Origin: a virus
Length of the DNA: 31,735 bases
IMG/VR virus record: IMGVR_UViG_3300023294_000061
Coordinates: 1 to 31,735 of that record
Strand: one strand, 5' to 3'
Part shown: in pieces, positions 8,280 to 16,785 of the stretch
How the letters are laid out: each line of letters starts with the position of its first letter
Position numbering within the stretch: the first letter of the stretch is position 1
The notes under the pieces: generated by a model
The model's input: only the letters and a program-made list of their open reading frames with translations
What the model was told of the DNA's origin: nothing
Databases searched by the model: none
Made by a program: the position numbers and the translations under genes

Positions 8280-9326
8280 TTAAAAGTCTAATTTTACACG
8301 TACTAGTGCTTCTTTAGTGAAATCTTTCACTAACGGTTTAGATAATTTAGCTACTGATAGTAACTCATTTGAATCGTTGTATAAACCAACTGTTGTTACA
8401 AATGTTTGTGGGTTGTTGATTAGACTTGAATATACAAACTCTCCACTACCACTTATCATAGAAGGGTTAGTTGAGTAGTTAAAATCAGAGTTGTTAATCC
8501 TTACGAATATATAATCAGATGTTATAGTTTCTTCAGAATTAAGTGAAAATGTTTGTGCTAATTGAATTGATTCAAATAAAGCACTATGGTTAGCTACAGA
8601 GGCATCATTAGTTAAATCTCCATTTATTACTAATCCTGCTCCACCTAATGAAGCAGATAATTGTAATGCTCTTGGGTTAAGTAAGATTAAACCTACATCC
8701 GGTAAAAATTTACCATATGATCCTGAAGGTGTATACCCAGGAGTAACTGTTGAAGCAGATACAGGTGTAGAGTTAGTTGCGCTACCATTTGTACCACTTA
8801 CAATATCAAATACACGACCTGCGTCTGTATAAGTTAATGTAGTTATGTCTTTTGAATTATCTGTTAATTGTAAACGAGATACTTCTGTTCCATCTGATCC
8901 AGATAATACTAAGTTAAAGGTTCCAGGGAATAATTTTTCTTTATATCTTGCTCTGTTAACGTTTAGTACATAAACATCACTTGAATCTGTATTTCCAACT
9001 CCAAAGTTGAAGTTTGTATTTTCGTCTCCGTTAACTAATGTTCTAAATTGACCATATGTTACTCTAGAAGGTGAACTTCCTGTAACTAGGTTATTATAAG
9101 GAGCAGAACCTGACCCTTCTACTTGCCCGTAGGCAATTGAAAATTGTACTTCAGCATCTGATCTTAAAGATCCTGTTTGGTAAACATCTAAGAAAGTATT
9201 AAATGATGATGTTTGTGATGAAGTAAAGAATTGGTTTAAGATCGGGGCACCACCTGTCCACAATGTGGATGTGATAGAGTCCGCACTTACTACAAAATCA
9301 CTTGATTGTAAACTTACAAAGCTCAT
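8280..9326 (-). CDS. Virion structural protein, beta-rich
   Basis: This 348-residue protein is rich in Ser, Thr, Gly and Asn and lacks enzymatic motifs or membrane segments. The N-terminal part (SSDFVVSADSITSTLWTGG) is followed by TGSSPSRVTYGQFRTLV and an SSDVYVLNVNRARYKEKLFPG-like strand region. This looks like a conserved virion module of large tailed phages. The last 85 residues are paralogous to the whole of the 99-residue protein at 2956-3255, sharing TTVGLYND and NELL. The gene lies 11 bases after the 219-residue tail protein gene and 3 bases before the SprB-repeat gene. It therefore belongs to the same fibre/baseplate unit. The exact position in the virion is unknown. Confidence 0.75.
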   Translation of the reverse strand: MSFVSLQSSDFVVSADSITSTLWTGGAPILNQFFTSSQTSSFNTFLDVYQTGSLRSDAEVQFSIAYGQVEGSGSAPYNNLVTGSSPSRVTYGQFRTLVNGDENTNFNFGVGNTDSSDVYVLNVNRARYKEKLFPGTFNLVLSGSDGTEVSRLQLTDNSKDITTLTYTDAGRVFDIVSGTNGSATNSTPVSASTVTPGYTPSGSYGKFLPDVGLILLNPRALQLSASLGGAGLVINGDLTNDASVANHSALFESIQLAQTFSLNSEETITSDYIFVRINNSDFNYSTNPSMISGSGEFVYSSLINNPQTFVTTVGLYNDSNELLSVAKLSKPLVKDFTKEALVRVKLDF

Positions 9327-9337
9327 ATATTATTATC

Positions 9338-9997
9338 TTAAGATGTTACTCTAGTGATATTCAATGGAACAGTTAATCTTGCTCCTGAATCTCTACCAGT
9401 AACGGTTAGAATTGTGTTTAAAGTGTTTGAGGTACCGAATAGTGTATTTACAGTAGTTGCTGTTAAATTAATCGTAGTTCCAATTACGGTACGGGATACG
9501 TTTGTACCAACTGTACTAGTTGAATTTAATTGAGTAGCATTTGCTGTATTTACTCCTACACCTTCGAATTTAGATAAAGTTCTAGAATCCCCAATAGTTG
9601 CTACATAACCACTAGCTTCAAATGTTGAATCTGTACCTAGGTAGTTTAATGTTTGAGCAGTGATAGATAATGAAGCACCTTGTTTTAGAGTGATAGTTGA
9701 ATATCCTAATTCTAATACAGGAAGTTTAGCTGTACCTCTTGGTAAGGTAAGAAGCTTATACTTCATTGTTTGTGTTTCATCAGGGAATGCTTCTAGAATA
9801 GGCATATTTTGAATAGCTTCTCCATAAAATGCTGACCCAGATGGGTGGTTTGGATTGTACAAAGTGTAATCAATCTCATCATCTCCTAATGAAAATTGTG
9901 TAATTCTAAAAGAACCGTCGTTTCTAGCTAATAACTCACGCCCTTTTTTGGTGAGAATTGCATCAACAGTAACGGTAGTGTTATTTAAGTATCCCAT
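9338..9997 (-). CDS. Conserved tail-associated protein (GYLNN family)
   Basis: The 219-residue product starts MGYLNNTTVTVDAILTKKGR and continues with a DGSFRITQFSLGDDEIDYTL region and the motif HPSGSAFYGE. In my recollection this N-terminus is common in structural proteins of T4-like marine and environmental phages, usually beside baseplate wedge genes. The C-terminal 100 residues are Thr/Val-rich repeats of beta type (INLTATTVNTLFGT), consistent with a beta-sandwich or fibre-like tip. No enzyme motif is present. The gene follows the 1777-residue baseplate protein after a 41-base gap that holds a candidate late promoter. It leads the fibre cluster below. Confidence 0.75.
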   Translation of the reverse strand: MGYLNNTTVTVDAILTKKGRELLARNDGSFRITQFSLGDDEIDYTLYNPNHPSGSAFYGEAIQNMPILEAFPDETQTMKYKLLTLPRGTAKLPVLELGYSTITLKQGASLSITAQTLNYLGTDSTFEASGYVATIGDSRTLSKFEGVGVNTANATQLNSTSTVGTNVSRTVIGTTINLTATTVNTLFGTSNTLNTILTVTGRDSGARLTVPLNITRVTS

Positions 9998-10014
9998 AGT
10001 GTATTAATGTTGTA

Positions 10015-10022
10015 TATAAATA
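10015..10022 (-). promoter_or_regulatory. Candidate late promoter before the fibre cluster
   Basis: The sense strand reads TATTTATA within the run TATATTTATAT, 17 bases upstream of the ATG at 9997, in one of the few real gaps in the structural block. The same run lies 16 bases before the start at 24613. No -33 box is present at the spacing used by the early-type promoters. It is the exact reverse complement of the T4 late octamer TATAAATA, so the orientation question is open. Confidence 0.4.
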
Positions 10023-10038
10023 TAGTATTTTTTATTTC

Positions 10039-13000
10039 TTATGATATTAAGTTCTGTGATTTTAGTTCTTTGACGATATTACCCGCCCTTTCTTGTAGGG
10101 ATTTTGGTATATCTGATGGTAAAACAATACCTGTTGATGTTTGTCCAGGTTGTTTTGTAAAGTCTAACACGATGTTGGTTTCATCGGATGTTTTTCTCAA
10201 TATAACAAAATGACCAATTTGTCTAGCATCTTCAGGTGAGGAGACACTTCCATAATCGTCACATGCTCTTGCAGGTATATCTCTATTAAATTCAACTGTT
10301 AAACGTCTTGTATTAGTTACTTCGTCTCTAAATACAGTATTAACACGTTTTACTTGTCTTTCAAATTCTTTAGGGAACTCCCCACTTGCTGAGTCGTAGA
10401 ATCTAAATAAATCGCCTTGTTGAATTACAAATTCCTCATCTACAACAGGATATCCTTCTTGTACAGATGATGTTTGTATAAAGTTTCCATACCAATAAGA
10501 CATTGAAACGGATGCTGTAAGTATATTAAATGATCCTGTGTTGTTCCTTAAAAAGAAAGCATTTCCATTATCCGCATCTCCTCTATCTTCTATACTTGAA
10601 GTTAAAGCTAAGATTGGATCTGAAGGGTAATAATAAGTATATTCAGGTTCTGAATATTTAGCTGATTCTGCTCCTATGTTAATTGAAGCACTTACTATTT
10701 GGGGAGTTGGGAAAATAGTTTCAAAATACCCACCCATGGCAGATGGGGAATCGTCTAATAATGCTTCTGTTGAATTAGTATTTTTAGGTAAAGTAACAGA
10801 ATTAGTTACATGGTAAGTTGCTCTTAATAAAGCAAAATCTCCTAAATCAGTTGAAGATGATATTAAAGGTAAGGCTCCATCAAAGGGGTTCCATGTAATA
10901 CTATCTATTGAAGCTGAGGTGTTTTTAGGAATGTTTAATTCCATTTCAACTTGTCCTTCAATGTTAACTACTAAATCGTTATCCCACCAAATTGTAGATT
11001 GATTAACAGGAGTATTTCTAGTTAATGTAATAGCAGGATATCCACCTACAGATACATTGTTACTACCACTTTGAATATTAATTGTACCTAAAGTAAAGTT
11101 AGATATTTTAACAAATTCTCCACCTAAACTTCCAGGTAATTCCTTTAAGTCTGTTTTTGTAGTTGTAGTTAACGAACCAGATGTGAATTTGTATACTAAA
11201 ACATTACTACCTGTTGGGTTTTGTAAGCATGCTAAGTATCTAAACCCACCTGCTGATATAGGTTTTAAACCATCTAGGTATTTTTGATCTGAATATAGTT
11301 GGTTATTGTCTAATGAAATGTTTGCTTGTTTGTTTGAATTGAATATATTTTGTAATTCAAATAAGCTCTCATTTTTACGAGTTAATTCCGTAACGTTAGA
11401 TCTACCATCAATTAGATACTTTAAGTATACATTTGAACGATCAGGGAATAGTGAGCCTGTTTCTACTATTTCAGAGAAATAAGCAAACTTAAGTGAATTT
11501 AAATCAATGGCAGCAGTTTGACCATATGATTTATCTCCTACAGTATAATCGTTATATTTTGCTGATGTATTTTTACTACCTAAATATCTTGGATTTACGC
11601 TACGCAATAATGTATAGTTACTATCTTGAATAGGAGCATCTAAAAATGGAGTATCCTGTTCTGTAATTTGCCCAAATGATCTACTTGTAATAAATCCTAT
11701 GTTAACAGGAGTGACTATATTTGAAGAATAATCAATATCCATATATTGGGTTGATTTTCTAGCTTCTAACACGTTATTTAAAGTAGGTAAAAATGGAACA
11801 GCAGAATACGATAGTGAAGTACTATATTCGGTTTCTGTGTTAAAGAAACTTTTTTCAGTTACCATACTAGTAGTAGGTTGTGAATAAACTGTTAATTCAC
11901 TTCCACTATATTCTCCGGTAAATGCTTCTACATTATCTGTAAAGTTATAAACTACAAATGAAGCTGTGATTGTATCTCCAGATCCGGATGGTATCGCTAC
12001 GTTTCCTGTATAAGTTGTATCTAAAGGTACTCCCATTGGAGTTGAACCTTCTATACTAACCATATCAATTGATCCTGAATGGTCTATATAGGTAAAAGAT
12101 GGTTCGAATTTTTCTGTTTTGTTTCTTTCTAATAAGTGTGGTTTAATTACTAAACCAGATCTCAGTGATGCTTTAGCAGGAATAAAATCCTTTAACATCT
12201 TAAATAAAGAACTATCGTAATAAGATAATAACTTAATTACATCATATACGTTTTGTGATTTATAATACTTTCTAAAATAAAACTTCTTTAATTCATCTAG
12301 TTTAGGGTATGACCCCGAAGCCGCTAATTTAGGATCTCCTATATATTCATCTATATCAAAAAATCCTAATTGGTTAACTATATCAGTATCTATACTATTT
12401 TGAGGGGATACAGATATTTCAATATTATCCAAATCAGCAGTATATCCATTTTTTAGTTTTTGTTGAACACTAATATAAGGAGATAGGGTAGATCCTGATA
12501 CTATAGGGTTATTTTCTGTTCGTATTTTTGCTTCATTTAATGTAAAAGCTCCAGCATCAGGTCCCTGCATTAAATCTACATTGCTATAAGTTACAAAACT
12601 TTCAGTTGTAAAGTTTGTTATAATTCCATAATTTATAGTAGAAGAACCTGTACCTAAGAATGAGGCTGTTGGAGCAAATGAACCTGTAGATAAAGGATGA
12701 ACAGTATAAATTTTATTATCCCCATCAGAACCTGAAAATTCATTATAGTTTCCTAACGGTAATCTATATATTAAATTATAATATGAAGATGTTATATCAT
12801 TATCTACATAAGATGTAGGATTTAAAACGTGTTGGTCAAATGTAGATTGAGATAAATTTGTAATCCAATATCTAAATTCTTGGAAATACCCATCAAATAT
12901 AACACCATCAGGTGCTATGACGTTGCTACTACTAGCTCCCCCCAAATATCCATGAAGTTGAGTATTACCGGAGGTGAAGGTATAAGTGTTCCAAGCTTCA

Positions 13001-15372
13001 TTGTATGAAGCAGAGGTAGAAGCCGATATTACTAAGCTAGAAGATGATTGATAGTCAATGTAATTATTATTTCCATCGTATTGCCCTGATTTAGCTATTA
13101 ATTCATAAGTAGTATTTAGTGAACCACTACTATTTAAATTTTGGCCTGCTGGACTTCTGTCTAATTTTATATCCCAAAAACTACCTGTAAAGAAAGGTAA
13201 GAAAATAGGATCTGTAGAAGTATATCCTTGGGAACCTGAGAGTATGAATCTTAGTTCACCATAATTATTGAAGGATGTACCTGGTAAGTCCGCTATAGAT
13301 TCTGAAGGATATAATAGTTGCAATCCAAATTGTGAAGAAGAATCACTATTATTTACTTGGAATATAGATTGAGTAAAATGACTAGCAGAAGGTATATCTT
13401 TAGTTTTAAATCTAAACTCAATTGTATCCGGTACTTGATCCTCAGCTAAAATACCGTTCCACCAACCTTCTATATCGTTCCAATCTTTATCTACTTCCTC
13501 CCAAAAATCAGGAACAATAGGCATTAATGTTGGTAACCAAGGTACTTCTAATGAACTAGAACCCCTAGTATCTAATATTCGATTAGATTTTTCAAAGTAT
13601 TGGGTTACTCTTCTTTCATTTTTCTTATTACCCCCAAATTCATTTATTCTTAAAATATCATCAGCTATACCAAAACAATTTAAGAGTGCTCTTAAACCAC
13701 GATATGAACCTTTAGATTTAAGTAGGTAAGGTAAGTTATGGTAGATACGTTTGTATACTTCTTTATTTACATCATCGTAGGATATAACTTCATTTGAAGC
13801 TGATATGTAGTTTTCTACTCTTAAAGATCCTGTATCTGGTACAAGTGACCCTGATGGAGATAGTCCTAAGATAGAGGTGAATATATCTGTGTTTGTTCTG
13901 TTACTTGTATATAATTTGATACCTAAAGAACGAAGCGAATCCGCTACCATATCTTTAGATATACCATAATCAGGTCTGTTATCTGTTATTTGTAAATCAC
14001 CTATTGCTCTAGTGTAAGTCCATATGTAATCAAAGTGTTGTCCTAGCATCGCTACAAGCAATTCTAGGTTTTGATTTTGTGGATCATCTTTTACAAATGA
14101 AGGTAAAGTATTCCAAATATAATCTCTATTTTCTGTATCGTATAAGGAAGCAGATAATACTTGACCACCATAATAATCACTAGATTCATCAGCAGATCCT
14201 AACCAAAACAATGAACCTGTATCGTTTACAGATAAATTATCATAGGGAGGGAATTCGTTTGATTTGGGCCATGATTTTGATCCTGAATTAAAATACAAGT
14301 AATATTCGTAATTATCGAATTTTTCTATTAATGTATCTATGTTGTCTTGTATAGTTGCTTTAGAGGCAGATACAAAACTATCATCTGTTAATTCATCTAT
14401 ACCTTTAAGTGAATTTAAATCGCTTTGGTAATTTTGAATTAAAGTTAATTTATATCTAAAGTTTTCTAATCTCTCAACAGCAGAAGAAAAATGTACAAAG
14501 TTTGAAAAATCCTCGTGATCAATATTAATATTGACACTAGTTTCCTCTAAATAGGATTTTACTTGTTGGTATGAAGAGGTTTGTGTTGTATCAAGTATTT
14601 CGTTTACGTTAAAATACTTAGTTGTAAAGTTAGTTTGTGAGTTTAACTCTATATTTGTATTTGGACCTCTTAAATAATTTTTTTGCTCTGTTTCTTCAGA
14701 TGTAAATTGGATATCTACATTAAAGGATATTGGGTCAGATATTTCTTCTGCAACCCATAAGGTATCTTTTAAGTTATAACCTGCGGGTAATGGTTCATAT
14801 AATTTAATAAATAAACTAGGTTCTGCTTCATTAGATGTATCTAATAAAGAGTTTACTCCTATTACAGTATTGTTATTTCCAAAGTTTAAAAGGAAATCTG
14901 AATAAAAACTTTTTGCTTGTTTTGCTACTAGATAGTTAAAATAAGATGTACCTAAAGCGTTGTATGAAATATCATTAGTAGATATTCTTATTTCAGTTCT
15001 ATCTCCTGAGATTTCTTTAATGAAGAATCTTGTTGAGTTTGAGCTAAGAAATAAGTTTCTGTAGAAGAAATATCCAGTATTAAATTTACCTAAAGTATAC
15101 CCAGCACCCTTTGTATCACGTTCAGGGTCTAAAGATAAAGTATTAGTTAAAGAGCTATTATCTGTTGTAGTTAAAACAGAATAATTCTTAAAATCGTAAT
15201 TAGTGTTTAATAATTGGTTTGAATTTGAAAATATATGAAATTCAATCACATCTTGTTCCGCACCAAATTCTCTACTAAGGGAATACTCATTTAATAAGTT
15301 TATATCCTTTGTAGTGTAGTCTTGGGGGATTAAAGATTCCGGAGAATTATTTGAGACACTAATTTGCTCCAT
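10039..15372 (-). CDS. Giant baseplate protein: gpI-like region plus LamG-like domain
   Basis: The 1777 residues make this the largest gene. Residues about 425-580 contain LVAMLGQHFDYIWTYTRAIGD, a DSLRSLGIKLY stretch and then YHNLPYLLKSKGSYRGLRAL near 540-560. A run of LPYLLKSKG followed by a helical RGLRALLNCFG is the signature shape of phage tail protein I (P2 gpI). In P2-like baseplates gpI follows W (gp25) and J (gp6), the same order as here. Residues about 645-840 look like a LamG/concanavalin-type beta-sandwich: IEFRFKTKDI at the start and FQEFRYWITNLSQ at the end. The remaining 900 residues are Ser/Gly/Thr-rich, with many TGS motifs and probably more beta domains. It is likely the outer baseplate wedge or fibre-attachment protein, comparable in place to T4 gp7. 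Start ATG follows the 115-residue gene's stop by one base (TAATATG). Confidence 0.78.
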   Translation of the reverse strand: MEQISVSNNSPESLIPQDYTTKDINLLNEYSLSREFGAEQDVIEFHIFSNSNQLLNTNYDFKNYSVLTTTDNSSLTNTLSLDPERDTKGAGYTLGKFNTGYFFYRNLFLSSNSTRFFIKEISGDRTEIRISTNDISYNALGTSYFNYLVAKQAKSFYSDFLLNFGNNNTVIGVNSLLDTSNEAEPSLFIKLYEPLPAGYNLKDTLWVAEEISDPISFNVDIQFTSEETEQKNYLRGPNTNIELNSQTNFTTKYFNVNEILDTTQTSSYQQVKSYLEETSVNINIDHEDFSNFVHFSSAVERLENFRYKLTLIQNYQSDLNSLKGIDELTDDSFVSASKATIQDNIDTLIEKFDNYEYYLYFNSGSKSWPKSNEFPPYDNLSVNDTGSLFWLGSADESSDYYGGQVLSASLYDTENRDYIWNTLPSFVKDDPQNQNLELLVAMLGQHFDYIWTYTRAIGDLQITDNRPDYGISKDMVADSLRSLGIKLYTSNRTNTDIFTSILGLSPSGSLVPDTGSLRVENYISASNEVISYDDVNKEVYKRIYHNLPYLLKSKGSYRGLRALLNCFGIADDILRINEFGGNKKNERRVTQYFEKSNRILDTRGSSSLEVPWLPTLMPIVPDFWEEVDKDWNDIEGWWNGILAEDQVPDTIEFRFKTKDIPSASHFTQSIFQVNNSDSSSQFGLQLLYPSESIADLPGTSFNNYGELRFILSGSQGYTSTDPIFLPFFTGSFWDIKLDRSPAGQNLNSSGSLNTTYELIAKSGQYDGNNNYIDYQSSSSLVISASTSASYNEAWNTYTFTSGNTQLHGYLGGASSSNVIAPDGVIFDGYFQEFRYWITNLSQSTFDQHVLNPTSYVDNDITSSYYNLIYRLPLGNYNEFSGSDGDNKIYTVHPLSTGSFAPTASFLGTGSSTINYGIITNFTTESFVTYSNVDLMQGPDAGAFTLNEAKIRTENNPIVSGSTLSPYISVQQKLKNGYTADLDNIEISVSPQNSIDTDIVNQLGFFDIDEYIGDPKLAASGSYPKLDELKKFYFRKYYKSQNVYDVIKLLSYYDSSLFKMLKDFIPAKASLRSGLVIKPHLLERNKTEKFEPSFTYIDHSGSIDMVSIEGSTPMGVPLDTTYTGNVAIPSGSGDTITASFVVYNFTDNVEAFTGEYSGSELTVYSQPTTSMVTEKSFFNTETEYSTSLSYSAVPFLPTLNNVLEARKSTQYMDIDYSSNIVTPVNIGFITSRSFGQITEQDTPFLDAPIQDSNYTLLRSVNPRYLGSKNTSAKYNDYTVGDKSYGQTAAIDLNSLKFAYFSEIVETGSLFPDRSNVYLKYLIDGRSNVTELTRKNESLFELQNIFNSNKQANISLDNNQLYSDQKYLDGLKPISAGGFRYLACLQNPTGSNVLVYKFTSGSLTTTTKTDLKELPGSLGGEFVKISNFTLGTINIQSGSNNVSVGGYPAITLTRNTPVNQSTIWWDNDLVVNIEGQVEMELNIPKNTSASIDSITWNPFDGALPLISSSTDLGDFALLRATYHVTNSVTLPKNTNSTEALLDDSPSAMGGYFETIFPTPQIVSASINIGAESAKYSEPEYTYYYPSDPILALTSSIEDRGDADNGNAFFLRNNTGSFNILTASVSMSYWYGNFIQTSSVQEGYPVVDEEFVIQQGDLFRFYDSASGEFPKEFERQVKRVNTVFRDEVTNTRRLTVEFNRDIPARACDDYGSVSSPEDARQIGHFVILRKTSDETNIVLDFTKQPGQTSTGIVLPSDIPKSLQERAGNIVKELKSQNLIS

Positions 15373-15373
15373 A

Positions 15374-15721
15374 TTATATATCTAAACTAAGATTTATTAC
15401 CTCTTGTTGAGCTGAGAGTAATTGAGCTCTTAAACTGTTTATTTCGTCAAGAAGGGCTTGTGTTTCCTCTGATTGTCCTGTTATACCTAGGTAAGATGAG
15501 CTTCTTTTAACTAGTTCCTCATGTGTTCCGTTAGAACCATTTTGAGGTATATCGAAAAATAATCTATTATATTCGTCAAAGAATTCAGCTACTGATAGGG
15601 GTTCTTCAATAACTAAGGTTTGTTGAGGTTGGACTAGTTGAGAAAAGTTAGTATCTACCACTTTAGGGTAGGATACTTTCCCAAATACTTTCCTTTCTAA
15701 TTTTACTTCTTGGCTAGCCAT
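15374..15721 (-). CDS. Small baseplate-region protein with C-terminal coiled coil
   Basis: This is a 115-residue protein of no family known to me. Residues 1-40 are basic with a VFGKVSYPKVV stretch. The middle has LSVAEFFDEYNRLFFDIP, and residues about 83-113 form a leucine-heptad coiled coil (ALLDEINSLRAQLLSAQQEV). It is wedged between the DNRLRE-type structural gene and the giant baseplate gene, overlapping the former in a TAATG stop/start junction. A small trimerising or bridging protein of the baseplate is the simplest guess, but there is no direct evidence. Confidence 0.6.
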   Translation of the reverse strand: MASQEVKLERKVFGKVSYPKVVDTNFSQLVQPQQTLVIEEPLSVAEFFDEYNRLFFDIPQNGSNGTHEELVKRSSSYLGITGQSEETQALLDEINSLRAQLLSAQQEVINLSLDI

Positions 15722-16779
15722 TATCTTACAACTTTAAAATAATTTGTTTTATCTTCAATAACTAGTGTTTCACCTTCAACTTCAGTTTTAACTACTACTT
15801 GGTAGTATCTTTCAGGTTGTAAACCATCCATGTAAACTGTAAAGTAATTACTATCGTTGTCAGCTGATATTTTGGTGTATGTGGTATCGAAATCTACAAC
15901 CATTTCTCCTGTTTTGATATCTTTTAGACCCCAATATGAAGATGTAGGTAAAGCTTTAGCATCTAAATAAACAGATGATGTTTGAAATGCTCTTGTTGGG
16001 TAAGTATCTCTAGCCTTTAATTTAAATTTATATACACTTGTATCTTCGAATTCAGATTTTAAGTTTGTTACTTTTAAAACAAAATCACTTGATGTTAAGG
16101 CAGATAACGTAGTTGAATATGTTGAATCGTCCCACTTAAATTCTAACTCAGGTGGGTATATTGTATGGGTATCTACGGAGAAAAAATTAGTTTCAACGTA
16201 TGAAGCCGAAAATTCGATATTATCGTCGAGTTTAACTATAAACCCGTTATTGTCAATTGAAGCACTATTCCATAGTTGAACTATAGGAGTAACATCCATT
16301 GAGATATCTTTGTTGCTTGTATAGGTAAATGTTTGTGAACCTGATGTTGTTGTGAGCCAATCTCCACCTTCTGTTGCCCATGCTCCCGAACCTGATTCTT
16401 GTCTCCAAGACCATGATACACCATCGGTTGTTTTAGGGGAATTGCTTACTCTTCCTGTTCCCATATCCCATGACTGTGTCACGGCATATGCTTCGATATT
16501 ATAATCTAAAGGTAAGTTTCCAGCGTTTGCTAGGTATAAATTTAAGTTACTTTGGAATGACGCGTCGCCTATTTTATTTGTAACTACGTTGTTTATATCC
16601 GTTGTATTGAATTGAACTAACGCACGTCTAACGGCAGGTAAATCGCCAGCAGCAGATGATAGTTGGTTTATACCATTTATATTGGAAACCTCTAATACCT
16701 CATCTCTACCTGTGTTTTGTGCAGGGTAGTTAGATAAGATAAAAGCATCTTTTTCAGGAAATATTTTGTATACTGCCAT
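15721..16779 (-). CDS. DNRLRE-domain virion structural protein
   Basis: The 352-residue product opens with a DAFILSNYPAQNTGRDEVLEV motif region and a RRALVQFNT strand. It continues with AYAVTQSWDMGTGR, a SWSWRQESG/GGDW segment and DISMDVTPIVQLW. This succession is the recognisable layout of the DNRLRE domain, a beta-sandwich of about 180 residues seen in secreted and cell-surface proteins. Here it covers roughly residues 1-210. The C-terminal 140 residues appear to be one or two fibronectin-like beta domains (YFTVYMDGLQPERYYQVVVK). It lies 6 bases after gp6, so it belongs to the baseplate wedge operon. It may be a wedge or attachment protein in the position where T4 has gp7/gp8. The domain match is by eye. 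Confidence 0.7.
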   Translation of the reverse strand: MAVYKIFPEKDAFILSNYPAQNTGRDEVLEVSNINGINQLSSAAGDLPAVRRALVQFNTTDINNVVTNKIGDASFQSNLNLYLANAGNLPLDYNIEAYAVTQSWDMGTGRVSNSPKTTDGVSWSWRQESGSGAWATEGGDWLTTTSGSQTFTYTSNKDISMDVTPIVQLWNSASIDNNGFIVKLDDNIEFSASYVETNFFSVDTHTIYPPELEFKWDDSTYSTTLSALTSSDFVLKVTNLKSEFEDTSVYKFKLKARDTYPTRAFQTSSVYLDAKALPTSSYWGLKDIKTGEMVVDFDTTYTKISADNDSNYFTVYMDGLQPERYYQVVVKTEVEGETLVIEDKTNYFKVVR

Positions 16780-16785
16780 TGTTTA

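Noticed and set aside
10007-10213. Plus-strand frame of 68 codons
   Set aside because: It overlaps the 3' end of the 1777-residue gene in antisense and shows no coding features.
12095-12115. TTCGAA-containing stretch resembling a tRNA T-arm
   Set aside because: It is inside the giant baseplate gene in frame and no other tRNA arms surround it.
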